A stretch of DNA of 64,000 nucleotides from Limnohabitans sp. 2KL-17 (lineage in GTDB: Bacteria; Pseudomonadota; Gammaproteobacteria; Burkholderiales; Burkholderiaceae_C), in NCBI RefSeq assembly GCF_003063415.1, contig NZ_NESK01000020.1:17955-81954 (forward strand). Direction: 5' to 3'. Shown here one piece after another: positions 51,319 through 60,257 of this stretch (its first letter is position 1; every line of letters begins with the position of its first letter). The position numbers were made by a program, and so were the translations under genes. The notes under the pieces were generated by a model, which worked only from the letters and a program-made list of their open reading frames with translations, was not told where the DNA came from and did not search any database.

Positions 51319-52307
51319 GCCAGGATCTCCACCCAATTAGGGCCTTGGCCCAAAGGCAGGCGTTGCTGCAAGTGCAATTGGCCCGTGTCGTGGACTATCT
51401 TGAAGTTACTCAGGTGGTGTGACATTTGGCCCACCACCAACAAGTAATGGCCTGTCGGGTCAATGGCAAACCCCCGGGGCTGCGCCTCGACAGGTGTGTG
51501 GCCTTGGGCGCTGAGCAGACCGCTTGCAAGATCCACATCAAAGTGCGCCAAGGTGCTGGAAGTTCGCTCGCTGGTGTAAAGGTGTCGCCCGTCAGGTGTC
51601 AAGTGCAGGTCGGCCGCCCAAGGCTTGCCGCTGAACCCCGGCGGCAAAATGTCCACGGTTTGCAGACAGGCCAGGCTACCCTGAGCAGGGTTCCAGCTCA
51701 ATACATCCAGCGTGCCATCCAGTTCGTTGAGCAGGTACACCCAGCGGCCTGTGGGGTCAAACCTGAAGTGCCTGGGCCCAGCGCCAGCACGGGCTTGCCA
51801 TGCGCTGACCGGGCTCAAATGGCCTGTCTCGGCATTGAAGCCAAAGACCATCACCTCCCCGCCACCCAGGCTGGTGGCCAGCACATACTGGTTGCAAGGC
51901 GACGGCATGATGGCGTGGGCATTCGGACCTGTAGGCACCACCTGCTGCACTGCCCCCACCGTGCCATCTGCCGCAATGGGGCTCACGGTGAGTTGCTGCG
52001 ACGGGTACGATGCCGCGAACAAAAACCGCCCCGTCAAGTCGGTGCTGATATAGGCCATGCTGGCAGGCAAAGAGACCTCGCCCATGCTGTGCAAATCGCG
52101 GGTGACCTGATCTATGGCCAGACTGACCACCGCCATCGGGTCACTGCGTCGCGCTGCGTAAAGCATTTTTCGGGAGGGGCCAATGGCCATCGGCATCAGG
52201 TTGCCCCCCACCGGGAGCGCGCTTTGCTGCTGCAACAGGCCCTGGGCATTCATCTGCAACACCGACACTTCGCCGCTGTCGGCGTTGGAGACATAAACAT
52301 GTGCCAA
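51315..52307 (-). CDS. uxuL: Seven-bladed beta-propeller lactonase (UxuL / 6-phosphogluconolactonase fold)
   Basis: The 330-residue product belongs to the COG2706 lactonase family, with repeated blades such as [33 protein letters not shown] and [15 protein letters not shown]. Members in uronate clusters open the glucaro- or galactaro-lactone made by uronate dehydrogenase. The start is TTG with AGGGGG eight bases upstream, and no ATG fits. It is coupled to garD. The family also includes 6-phosphogluconolactonases; context decides the aldarolactone role here. Confidence 0.75.
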   Translation of the reverse strand: MAHVYVSNADSGEVSVLQMNAQGLLQQQSALPVGGNLMPMAIGPSRKMLYAARRSDPMAVVSLAIDQVTRDLHSMGEVSLPASMAYISTDLTGRFLFAASYPSQQLTVSPIAADGTVGAVQQVVPTGPNAHAIMPSPCNQYVLATSLGGGEVMVFGFNAETGHLSPVSAWQARAGAGPRHFRFDPTGRWVYLLNELDGTLDVLSWNPAQGSLACLQTVDILPPGFSGKPWAADLHLTPDGRHLYTSERTSSTLAHFDVDLASGLLSAQGHTPVEAQPRGFAIDPTGHYLLVVGQMSHHLSNFKIVHDTGQLHLQQRLPLGQGPNWVEILA

Positions 52308-52336
52308 GTCAAACCCCCTTTAAACAATCATGCGCT

Positions 52337-53620
52337 TCACAAGCCCATGGTTTGCGGCAGCCACAGTGACAACCAAGGCAGATAGGTCACCATCATCAGC
52401 ACCACAAAAAGCGCTCCGAAAAATGGCACCATGGCTTTGGTCACCTCGCCAATTCTGAGCTTGGCTACAGCACTGCCGACAAACAGCACAGCCCCCACCG
52501 GAGGCGTGATCAGGCCAATGCCCAGGTTAACCATCATGATCATGCCGAAATGCACTGGGTCAACGCCCATCATCTTGACCACGGGCAACAAGATGGGGGT
52601 CAGGATCAGGATCAAGGGGGACATGTCCATCAGCGTGCCCAGCACCAGCAACAAAATATTGATCAACCCCAGAATGACGTATTTGTTGTCCGACATTTCG
52701 GTCAAAAACGTCGTGACCTTCATGGGAATTTGCATCAAGGTCATGATGTAACCAAAAGCCGCAGCAAAGCCAATCAGGATGATCACAATCGTGACGGTCT
52801 TGACGGTGCGATGCACCAGTTTGGGCAAGTCCCGCCACTTGTAGTCACGGTAAATGAACATGGTCACAAAGAACGCCCAGATCACGGCAATCGAGGCAGA
52901 CTCGTTGGCCGTGAACACACCGGACAAGATGCCACCCAAAATGATGACCATGGTCATCAAACCCCAAAGCGCTTCTGCGCAGATCCTGAGCGCTTGCCGA
53001 AGCGGGATCACCTCACCCTTGGGATAGCCATGCTTGCGGGCCTTGTAAAGGCACAGCAGTGCCAAGGTCAAGCCCATTAACAGTCCGGGCAAAACACCCG
53101 CCATGAACAAGGCAGCAATCGACACCGTGCCACCCGCAGCCAGCGAATACAGCACCGCGTTGTGGCTGGGCGGAATCAAAATGGCCTGCACCGATCCACT
53201 GATGGTGACCGCCGCGGCAAAGGGTCGGGGATAGCCTTTTTTGACCATCTCCGGAATCAACACTGTCCCCACAGAAGCTGTGTCAGCCACCGAAGAACCC
53301 GAGATGGCACCAAAAAATGTGGACGCCAAAATGTTCACCAATGACAAGCCACCACGAATGAAACCGACCAACACACCGGCAAAGGCCACCAACCTTCGGG
53401 CCATGCCGCCCTCGGCCATGATGGCACCCGCCAAAACAAAAAACGGAATCGACAACAAGGAGAATTTATTCACACCTGCAGCGATTTGAATCATCACCGC
53501 GTCCAGGGGAATATCAATCCACACGGCCCCGATCAGGGCGGCCAGATCCAGGGAGTAGGCAATCGGCACGCCGATCAACATCAAGCCCAAAAAACTGCCA
53601 ATCAATACAAACGCGTCCAT
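52337..53620 (-). CDS. dctM: TRAP transporter large permease (DctM family)
   Basis: DctM forms the Na+-coupled channel of a TRAP transporter. The 427-residue product has about 12 membrane segments, the conserved GAISGSSVADTASVGTVLIP region and LITPPVGAVLF near the C-terminus. Its ATG shares a base with the dctQ stop (TGATG). With dctQ and dctP it should import a sugar acid such as glucuronate, galacturonate or an aldarate. The lactonase follows after 29 bp. Confidence 0.93.
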   Translation of the reverse strand: MDAFVLIGSFLGLMLIGVPIAYSLDLAALIGAVWIDIPLDAVMIQIAAGVNKFSLLSIPFFVLAGAIMAEGGMARRLVAFAGVLVGFIRGGLSLVNILASTFFGAISGSSVADTASVGTVLIPEMVKKGYPRPFAAAVTISGSVQAILIPPSHNAVLYSLAAGGTVSIAALFMAGVLPGLLMGLTLALLCLYKARKHGYPKGEVIPLRQALRICAEALWGLMTMVIILGGILSGVFTANESASIAVIWAFFVTMFIYRDYKWRDLPKLVHRTVKTVTIVIILIGFAAAFGYIMTLMQIPMKVTTFLTEMSDNKYVILGLINILLLVLGTLMDMSPLILILTPILLPVVKMMGVDPVHFGMIMMVNLGIGLITPPVGAVLFVGSAVAKLRIGEVTKAMVPFFGALFVVLMMVTYLPWLSLWLPQTMGL

Positions 53621-54147
53621 CAGTTGGCTCCCTGTGTGGTGTGGTCTTCTTCGTACCGCATCAAGCGGCGGTGCTCTTGCGGCCCGACGAAGCGTCGCTC
53701 CATCACAAAAAGGAAGGTGATGGCCGAGCCGATGGGCAAAGCGAGATAGGTCACGCCCACAGGCAACCAAGCCAGTTCGCTGATGCTCTGCCCCATGGTC
53801 TCGATGCACAAGCGGGCGCCATACCAGGTGACAAAACCGCTGACAACCAACATCAAGGCATCCACGATCCAGGCAGACAAAGTGCGCAGATGCTGGGGGA
53901 AAACATCGGTCAACATGGTCACGGCGATGTGGGCATTGGCACGAAACGCTGCGGCCCCGCCAATGAACGTGAACAACATCATGAACAAGATGGCGATAGG
54001 CTCAGGCCATTGGGAACCGGTCCCCAGCACATACCGCGAAAAAACGCCCCAGGGAATGATGAGCGACATGCACACGATGGCAAACCCAGCAACCCAAATG
54101 CACGCCAGATACAAGGTATCGAGCGCATTGACAACCAGTTGTTTCAT
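53620..54147 (-). CDS. dctQ: TRAP transporter small permease (DctQ family)
   Basis: DctQ is the four-helix small membrane subunit. The 174-residue product has four hydrophobic stretches, and the usual WGVFSRYVLGTGSQWPEPIA at the end of helix one. It starts with ATG at 54147; a TTG six codons upstream is open. A strong hairpin lies 20 bp before the start, separating it from dctP. Confidence 0.9.
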   Translation of the reverse strand: MKQLVVNALDTLYLACIWVAGFAIVCMSLIIPWGVFSRYVLGTGSQWPEPIAILFMMLFTFIGGAAAFRANAHIAVTMLTDVFPQHLRTLSAWIVDALMLVVSGFVTWYGARLCIETMGQSISELAWLPVGVTYLALPIGSAITFLFVMERRFVGPQEHRRLMRYEEDHTTQGAN

Positions 54148-54166
54148 ACAAAATCTTTCAAGCAAA

Positions 54167-54190
54167 CAACCCCGGCATGGGCCGGGGTTG
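54167..54190 (-). other. 10-bp perfect hairpin between dctP and dctQ
   Basis: CAACCCCGGC and GCCGGGGTTG pair around a 4-nt loop. On the transcribed minus strand it is followed by TTTGCTTG, which is only a weak T-run. Placed 52 bp after the dctP stop and 20 bp before dctQ, it could stabilise the dctP mRNA end or partly stop transcription, giving more receptor than permease. Confidence 0.65.
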
Positions 54191-54242
54191 CTGCACGAAG
54201 TCCAGTCCGGACCTCAATGCCTTTTGACACAAGAGGCACGCG

Positions 54243-55223
54243 TTACTTGACGGCCGCTATGCGTCCCATCAAATCGGCATAAGGGGCGCCGTATTTGGCG
54301 CGAACAGGCGCTGTGGCGTCATAAAAAGGCTTGTTGTCGATGTTGATGAACTCAACGCCTTCGGTTTTGAGCTTGGCCACAGATTCCGACACGGCTTTGT
54401 CCCAAAGCGTCCGCTGCTCCAACTGCGCTTCACGGCCCAGTTTTTTGACCAAGGCCTGGTCAGCCGCATTGAGTTTGTCCCAAGCCACTTTGGACATGAC
54501 CAAAATTTCAGGAATGATCAGGTGGTTGGTCTGGGTGTAGTACTTGGCACCCGCTTTGTAGTGGTTGGCTGTCAGCAGGCTGGGCGGGTTGTTTTCTGCC
54601 CCATCCACAACACCCGTCTGAATGGCCGTAAACACCTCGCCATAACCCATGCTGATGCCATTGCCACCCATGGCATTCATGGTGTCCACAAACAGGGGGT
54701 TGCCCATCATGCGTATTTTTTGACCCTTGAGGTCTTCAGGCTTGCGCACTGGTTTTTTGGTGTACAGGCTGCGCGAGCCGCCGTCCATCCAGGCCAATGC
54801 CACCATGCGGGCGGGCGAAGCTGAGATTTTGTCCAGCAATTCCTGCCCAATGGGGCCATCAATCACAGCACGCATGTGCGGGATATCGCGAAACACAAAG
54901 GGCATATTGAAGATGTTCACCTCGGGCACCACTGGACCGACGGGGCCCAGCGAAGTGCGCAAAATCTGGATCGCACCGACCTGAGTCTGCTCGATCATTT
55001 CTTTTTCTCCGCCCAGCACGCTGCCAGGGAACATTTGCATCTTGAAGCGGCCACTGCTGGCGGCTTCAAGCTTTTTGCCCATGCTTTCAACGGCAACCAC
55101 GGTCGGGTAGCCAGCAGGGTGAACGTCTGCGGCCTTCAGCACAGTTTGTGCCGAAGCCATTGAAGCCATGGCCGACAAGACGACGGCGCAGGTGCTTTGA
55201 ATCAAAAATCGACGGTGAATCAT
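54243..55223 (-). CDS. dctP: TRAP transporter substrate-binding protein (DctP family)
   Basis: DctP captures the substrate in the periplasm. The 326-residue product has a signal peptide (ending MASAQT, about 1-26). The TRAP core is ADVHPAGYPTVVAVESMG at the start, and a carboxylate-binding segment GQKIRMMGNPLFVDTMNAMG precedes GYGEVFTAIQTGVVDGAENNP. ATG at 55223 is preceded by GAGGAG; a TTG two codons upstream is less likely. It leads the minus-strand arm and is divergent from gntR. Confidence 0.93.
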   Translation of the reverse strand: MIHRRFLIQSTCAVVLSAMASMASAQTVLKAADVHPAGYPTVVAVESMGKKLEAASSGRFKMQMFPGSVLGGEKEMIEQTQVGAIQILRTSLGPVGPVVPEVNIFNMPFVFRDIPHMRAVIDGPIGQELLDKISASPARMVALAWMDGGSRSLYTKKPVRKPEDLKGQKIRMMGNPLFVDTMNAMGGNGISMGYGEVFTAIQTGVVDGAENNPPSLLTANHYKAGAKYYTQTNHLIIPEILVMSKVAWDKLNAADQALVKKLGREAQLEQRTLWDKAVSESVAKLKTEGVEFINIDNKPFYDATAPVRAKYGAPYADLMGRIAAVK

Positions 55224-55286
55224 TTGCAATATCTCCTCGGCGTGGATGCGCCAGATCGGTGTGGTCTATGTTTTCAGGGGAACGAC

Positions 55287-55347
55287 TTGACAGATGGCGC
55301 AATGAATCTGATACAGTCAACTCAAAATATCATCAGTTGTCGTACAT
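55287..55347 (+). promoter_or_regulatory. gntR promoter and candidate GntR operator
   Basis: A perfect -35 TTGACA (55287-55292) stands 17 bp before GATACA (55310-55315), a weak -10, in the direction of gntR. Just downstream, TTGTCGTACAT (55337-55347) fits the TNGT-N3-AC type half-dyad typical of FCD-family GntR operators. It would sit near the start of transcription of gntR and upstream of dctP, allowing control of both arms. The 169-bp gap has no gene. Confidence 0.45.
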
Positions 55348-55392
55348 CTATATTATCACTTCACACCAACCTCCAACCCATGGTTTTCCCCA

Positions 55393-56112
55393 ATGCTTGA
55401 GACACGTCGCAAATCCAGAACCCTTTCTGCCGAGTTGGCCGACACGCTGATTCAGCGCATACGCAACCAGGAATACGCACCTGGCACCAAGTTGCCCAAA
55501 GAGATGGACATCATGGAAGAGTTTGGGGTTAGCCGCACCGTGGTCCGCGAAGCGATTTCTCACCTGCAGGCGGCAGGCATGGCCGAAACCCGTCACGGCA
55601 TTGGCACCTTCGCCCTGCTGCCCGAAGACACTGGACTTTTCAGAGTCCACCCCGACCAACTGGGAACCTTGCGCGATACGATTGCCCTGCTGGAATTGCG
55701 CATTGGACTTGAAACCGAGGCCGCCGCACTGGCCGCAATGCGCCGTACAGAGGAGAATCTAGACAAAATGCGCATCGCCCTGACGGCCTTTGCTGAAGCC
55801 ATCGAGGCAGGACAAAACGCCGTTCAGGCCGACTTCCAGTTCCACACCGAAATTGCACTTGCCACGCAAAACAGCCACTTCATCCAGTTCATGTCCCTGC
55901 TCGGGGAGCGGGTGATTCCCAGATCGCGTTTGAGCCCGGACGAAGACCCAGCACCCACCCGAAAAGCTTACTTGCACAGGGTGCACCAAGAGCACGAGAG
56001 CATTTTCAACGCCATTCAAAACCAGGATGTGGAGGCCGCCCGAGCCGCCACCCGAACCCATCTGTCCAACAGCCGCGAACGCCTGCGCATGGGCGAAATC
56101 AATGCCCGCTAA
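55393..56112 (+). CDS. GntR family (FadR/FCD) transcriptional regulator
   Basis: The 239-residue product has a winged helix (about 10-75, with LPKEMDIMEEFGVSRTVVREAI) and an FCD ligand domain. Metal-type ligands are Asp147, His151, His201 and His223. FCD regulators bind organic or sugar acids and usually act as repressors released by the ligand. Position between the transporter arm and gudD suggests local control of uronate/aldarate genes. The exact orthology to known hexuronate regulators is not decided. Confidence 0.9.
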   Translation: MLETRRKSRTLSAELADTLIQRIRNQEYAPGTKLPKEMDIMEEFGVSRTVVREAISHLQAAGMAETRHGIGTFALLPEDTGLFRVHPDQLGTLRDTIALLELRIGLETEAAALAAMRRTEENLDKMRIALTAFAEAIEAGQNAVQADFQFHTEIALATQNSHFIQFMSLLGERVIPRSRLSPDEDPAPTRKAYLHRVHQEHESIFNAIQNQDVEAARAATRTHLSNSRERLRMGEINAR

Positions 56113-56165
56113 ACCCGGTTTGAACCCACATTCAGGGTAAACCCAAGTTAAATTTGGCACCTCTA

Positions 56166-56190
56166 GTTGTATGATGTCATCCAACATCAT
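56166..56190 (+). promoter_or_regulatory. Candidate operator over the gudD promoter
   Basis: GTTGTATGATGTCATCCAAC (56166-56185) is a 20-base dyad with eight of nine arm positions matched around TG. It overlaps a second repeat, ATGATGT and ACATCAT (56171-56190). TATGAT within it is a good -10, and GTTAAA 17 bp upstream a weak -35. A protein bound here would block gudD transcription. It shares GTTGT with the site near gntR. Confidence 0.5.
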
Positions 56191-56207
56191 TTCATATTTG
56201 ACGCGCC

Positions 56208-57545
56208 ATGGCCCTTTCCCCCAACAGCCCCACTGTCACCCGCATGCAGGTGATTCCTGTGGCAGGCCGCGATGGCATGCTGCTGAACCTCAGTGGTGCT
56301 CATGGCCCGTTCTTCACGCGCAACATCGTCATCCTGACCGACTCGGCTGGCCGAACTGGTGTGGGCGAGGTGCCCGGTGGTGAAAAAATCCGCCAAACCC
56401 TGGAAGACGCCCGTCCCTTGATCGAGGGCCAGCCGGTTGGCGACTACAACCGCCTGCTCAACGCCATGCGCCAGCAGTTTGCCGACCGCGACAGCGGTGG
56501 CCGTGGCAACCAGACCTTTGACCTGCGCATCACCATCCATGCCGTCACCGCCGTGGAAAGCGCCCTGCTCGACTTGCTGGGCCAACACCTGAATGTGCCC
56601 CTGTGCGCGCTCTTGGGCCAAGGCCAGCAACGCGAACGTGTGCAAATGCTGGGCTATTTGTTTTATGTGGGCGACCGGACCCAAACCGACCTGCCCTACA
56701 ACAGCGAGCCCGACCAAGCCGACGACTGGCTGCGCCTTCGCCATGAGAAAGCCCTGACCCCCGAGACGGTGGTCAAACTGGCCGAAGCGGCACAGGCGCG
56801 GTATGGCTTTCAGGACTTCAAGCTCAAAGGCGGCGTGCTGCGCGGCGAAGAAGAGGTCGAGGCCATCGTGGCTTTGCATGAGCGCTTTCCCAAAGCCCGC
56901 ATCACGCTGGACCCGAATGGCGGCTGGTTGCTCAAAGACGCGATCCGCTTGCTGCGGGATCACCGTGACACCATGGCCTATGCCGAAGACCCTTGCGGCA
57001 GCGAAGGCGTGTTTTCGGGTCGCGAAGTCATGGCCGAGTTTCGCCGCGCCACGGGCCTGCTCACGGCCACCAACATGGTGGCCACCGACTGGCGCGAGAT
57101 GGCACACAGCATTCAGTTGCAGTCGGTCGACATTCCGCTGGCAGACCCGCATTTCTGGACACTGCAAGGCTCCGTTCGCGTGGCACAGCTGTGCCAGATG
57201 TACGACCTGACCTGGGGCTCGCACTCCAACAACCATTTCGACATTTCACTGGCCATGTTCACCCACTGCGCTGCAGCGGCACCCGGCAAGGTCACGGCCA
57301 TCGATACGCACTGGATCTGGCAAGACGGCCAGTTCTTGACCCAAGCGCCGCTGCAAATCAAAGGCGGTTATGTGGACGTGCCGAAAAAACCGGGCTTGGG
57401 CATCGATGTGGACATGGCCGCCATCGAACGGGCGCACCAGCTTTACCTGCAGCACGGACTGGGCTCACGCGACGATGCACTGGCCATGCAGTACCTGATA
57501 CCGGGCTGGAAGTTCAACCCCAAGATGCCAGCCTTGGTGCGCTGA
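56208..57545 (+). CDS. gudD: Glucarate dehydratase
   Basis: GudD (enolase superfamily) dehydrates D-glucarate to 5-keto-4-deoxyglucarate. The 445-residue product aligns almost residue-for-residue with E. coli GlucD numbering: Lys205 and Lys207 (KLKGG), Asp235 (LDPNGGW), Glu260 (YAEDPCG), Asp313 and His339 (GSHSNNHFD). This includes both bases, so activity on both epimers is expected. It heads the plus arm after gntR. Confidence 0.95.
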   Translation: MALSPNSPTVTRMQVIPVAGRDGMLLNLSGAHGPFFTRNIVILTDSAGRTGVGEVPGGEKIRQTLEDARPLIEGQPVGDYNRLLNAMRQQFADRDSGGRGNQTFDLRITIHAVTAVESALLDLLGQHLNVPLCALLGQGQQRERVQMLGYLFYVGDRTQTDLPYNSEPDQADDWLRLRHEKALTPETVVKLAEAAQARYGFQDFKLKGGVLRGEEEVEAIVALHERFPKARITLDPNGGWLLKDAIRLLRDHRDTMAYAEDPCGSEGVFSGREVMAEFRRATGLLTATNMVATDWREMAHSIQLQSVDIPLADPHFWTLQGSVRVAQLCQMYDLTWGSHSNNHFDISLAMFTHCAAAAPGKVTAIDTHWIWQDGQFLTQAPLQIKGGYVDVPKKPGLGIDVDMAAIERAHQLYLQHGLGSRDDALAMQYLIPGWKFNPKMPALVR

Positions 57546-57595
57546 CAAGCCACCACAAAACATCAACACTCAACACACTGGATTTGGAGCAACAC

Positions 57596-58480
57596 ATGAA
57601 ATTAGGATTCATCGGACTGGGCATCATGGGCAAACCCATGGTGGGGCATTTGCTGGCTGCCGGCCACGAACTTTTTGTCCACTCGCGCAGCGGCACGCCT
57701 GAAGAACTGACAGCGCTGGGCGCCAAAGCCTGCGCCTCACCCGCCGAGGTGGCGCAGCAAGCCGACACCCTCTTTTTGATGGTGCCCGACACACCGCATG
57801 TGCAAGACGTGCTGTTTGGCGAGCACGGCGTGGCCAAGGGCTTAAGCGCTGGCAAGACGGTGGTCGACATGAGCTCCATCTCGCCCATCGCCACCAAAAG
57901 CTTTGCAGCGCAAATCAACACCTTGGGTTGTGACTATCTGGACGCGCCGGTCTCCGGTGGCGAAGTGGGTGCCAAGGCGGCCAGCCTCACCATCATGGTG
58001 GGTGGCAGCGAGGCCACTTTCAACAAAGTGCAGCCCCTGTTTGCCTTGATGGGCAAAAACATCACTTTGATCGGTGACAACGGCAGCGGCCAAACCTGCA
58101 AAGTGGCCAACCAGATCATCGTGGCGCTCAACATCGAGGCGGTGGGCGAGGCCCTGCTGTTCGCCGCCAAAGCGGGGGCTGACCCCGCCAAAGTGCGGCA
58201 AGCCCTGATGGGTGGCCTAGCCACCAGCCGCATTTTGGAGCTGCATGGCGAACGCATGATCAAGCGCACCTTCAACCCCGGTTTTCGCATCGAGCTGCAC
58301 CTGAAAGACCTGAACCTGGCCCTCGAAGGCGCCAAGGCCATGGGCCTGAGCCTGCCCAACACGGCCAATGCGCAACAACTGATGAACAGCTGCGTGGCCC
58401 ACGGCGGCGCGGCCTGGGACCACTCCGGGTTGGTGCGAGCCCTTGAAATCGCAGCCAACTTCCAGATCGCAGGCAACTGA
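57596..58480 (+). CDS. garR: 2-hydroxy-3-oxopropionate (tartronate semialdehyde) reductase
   Basis: GarR reduces tartronate semialdehyde to D-glycerate with NAD(P)H. The 294-residue product has the Rossmann loop GFIGLGIMGKPM and the substrate segment DAPVSGGEVGAKAASLTIM. The catalytic Lys169 lies in GQTCKVANQ. ATG with GGAGC upstream was chosen; the open frame runs far upstream across gudD without a start signal. A close relative, 3-hydroxyisobutyrate dehydrogenase, is the alternative, but garL next door supports GarR. Confidence 0.92.
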   Translation: MKLGFIGLGIMGKPMVGHLLAAGHELFVHSRSGTPEELTALGAKACASPAEVAQQADTLFLMVPDTPHVQDVLFGEHGVAKGLSAGKTVVDMSSISPIATKSFAAQINTLGCDYLDAPVSGGEVGAKAASLTIMVGGSEATFNKVQPLFALMGKNITLIGDNGSGQTCKVANQIIVALNIEAVGEALLFAAKAGADPAKVRQALMGGLATSRILELHGERMIKRTFNPGFRIELHLKDLNLALEGAKAMGLSLPNTANAQQLMNSCVAHGGAAWDHSGLVRALEIAANFQIAGN

Positions 58481-58521
58481 ATTCAGTCCCTTCCGTCATT
58501 CGAATATAAGAGACACGCCCC

Positions 58522-59286
58522 ATGGACATGCCCATCAACCATTTCAAACACGCCATTCAGTCTGGTCAAAAACAGATCGGTCTGTGGTCGCACCTGTGCA
58601 GCAACATCAGCACCGAGATCCTGGCCCATTGCGGCTTCGACTGGTTGCTGCTGGACATGGAGCATTCCCCCAACGACCTGCCCGAAATATTGGCACAACT
58701 GCAGGCCATGCAGGGCAGCCGCACCTCCCCCATCGTGCGCCCACCATGGAACGACATGGTGACCTTCAAGCGCCTGCTCGATGTGGGGGTGCAAAGCCTG
58801 CTGGTGCCCTACATCCAAACCGAAGAAGAAGCGCAACAAGCGGTGTCTTACACCCGCTACCCGCCGCACGGCGTGCGCGGTTATGCGGGTGCGCCTCGCG
58901 CCAGCCACTACGGCCGCGTCAAGGGCTACGCCCAACACAGCAGCGAAGAAATCTGCCTGTTGCTGCAAGTCGAAACCGTTCAGGGCCTGAACAACATCGA
59001 GGCCATTGCCAACGTGGACGGTGTGGATGGCGTGTTCATCGGCCCCGGTGACTTGTCGGCCGCTCTTGGCCACCTGGGCAACCCCAAGCACCCTGAAGTC
59101 CTTCAGGTCATTGACCAATCGATCGCACGCATCCGGGCTTGTGGCAAAGCAGCAGGCATCCTGACCGGCGACGAAGCGCTGGCCAAACACTATGTAGAAC
59201 AAGGCTGCCTGTTTGTGGCCGTGGGTGCCGACCAGAATGTGCTGCGTGACAGCGCCACCGCCTTGGCAGGCCGATTCAAGTCTTGA
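58522..59286 (+). CDS. garL: 5-keto-4-deoxy-D-glucarate aldolase (HpcH/HpaI family)
   Basis: GarL is a class II aldolase that splits 5-keto-4-deoxyglucarate into pyruvate and tartronate semialdehyde. The 254-residue product has His48 in LLDMEHSPND, and metal ligands Glu151 (LQVETVQG) and Asp177 (FIGPGDLSA). These match GarL numbering within two residues. It lies 41 bp after garR and ends across the upstream TTG of udh. Confidence 0.92.
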   Translation: MDMPINHFKHAIQSGQKQIGLWSHLCSNISTEILAHCGFDWLLLDMEHSPNDLPEILAQLQAMQGSRTSPIVRPPWNDMVTFKRLLDVGVQSLLVPYIQTEEEAQQAVSYTRYPPHGVRGYAGAPRASHYGRVKGYAQHSSEEICLLLQVETVQGLNNIEAIANVDGVDGVFIGPGDLSAALGHLGNPKHPEVLQVIDQSIARIRACGKAAGILTGDEALAKHYVEQGCLFVAVGADQNVLRDSATALAGRFKS

Positions 59287-59300
59287 TCCCTGGAGCCACC

Positions 59301-60128
59301 ATGCTGAGTACCCCCGCATCCCCCATCCGATTTCCTCGCCTGCTGCTGACAGGCGCTGGCGGCAACCTGGGCAAAGAACTTCGCCCCCGCCTGAAGGCCT
59401 ATTGCGACGTGCTGCGCGTCAGCCACCGCCGTGACTTGGAACCTGCCACAACAGGCGAAGAAGTTCAACTGGCCTCACTCGAAGACAAAGACCAGATGAT
59501 GGCTTTGCTGGACGGCGTGAGCGCGGTCGTGCACATGGGCGGTGTCTCGACCGAACAGCCCTGGGACCCAATTTTGGCGGGCAACATTGTGGGCATGGTC
59601 AACTTGTATGAGGCTGCACGCATTCAAGGTGTGCAGCGCATCGTGTTTGCCAGCTCCAACCATGTGACCGGCTTTTACCGCCAAGACGAGGTGGTCAACA
59701 CCCGCATGCCCCCCAAACCCGATGGGTTTTATGGTCTGTCAAAGGCCTTTGGCGAAGACCTGGCCCAACTCTATTGGGACCGCTGGGGCATCGAGACGGT
59801 GAGCCTGCGCATTGGCTCGTCGTATGCCGAACCCAAAGACCGGCGCATGCTGGCCACTTGGCTGAGCTTTGACGACCTGGAGCGCTTGGTCGTGGCCGCA
59901 CTCACCGCGCCCATCGTGGGGCACAGCATTGTTTATGGCATGTCGGACAACCAGACCACCTGGTGGGACAACACCCACGCCAAACACATTGGCTACCGAC
60001 CGCTGGACTCTTCGGACGTTTTTCGCTCGGCCGTCGAAGCCCGCCAACAAACCGTGGACGGCAAAGACCCGGCCACGATTTACCAAGGCGGGGCTTTTGT
60101 GAAGGCCTCACCCCACGGCCCAGGCTGA
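59301..60128 (+). CDS. udh: Uronate dehydrogenase (extended SDR)
   Basis: Udh oxidises D-glucuronate or D-galacturonate to the aldaro-lactone with NAD+. The 275-residue product has LLTGAGGNLGKEL, HMGGVSTEQPW, FASSNHVTGFY, and the catalytic Tyr144/Lys148 in GFYGLSKAFGE. The later ATWLSFDDLERLV and TTWWDNTHA are also typical of Agrobacterium-type Udh. ATG at 59301 has TGGAG upstream. It closes the plus arm and supplies substrate for the lactonase on the other arm. Confidence 0.9.
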   Translation: MLSTPASPIRFPRLLLTGAGGNLGKELRPRLKAYCDVLRVSHRRDLEPATTGEEVQLASLEDKDQMMALLDGVSAVVHMGGVSTEQPWDPILAGNIVGMVNLYEAARIQGVQRIVFASSNHVTGFYRQDEVVNTRMPPKPDGFYGLSKAFGEDLAQLYWDRWGIETVSLRIGSSYAEPKDRRMLATWLSFDDLERLVVAALTAPIVGHSIVYGMSDNQTTWWDNTHAKHIGYRPLDSSDVFRSAVEARQQTVDGKDPATIYQGGAFVKASPHGPG

Positions 60129-60257
60129 GTCCGAGACCCAGGCCAAGGCAGACGCCAAAAATTTCAAGCCGCCTGTCCCAAGTTTCACAGGCACTGGCCG
60201 GTTGAGCGACTACGATCTGACATTGTTAAGATCTGCCCATCCTCCAGGAGACAACCC

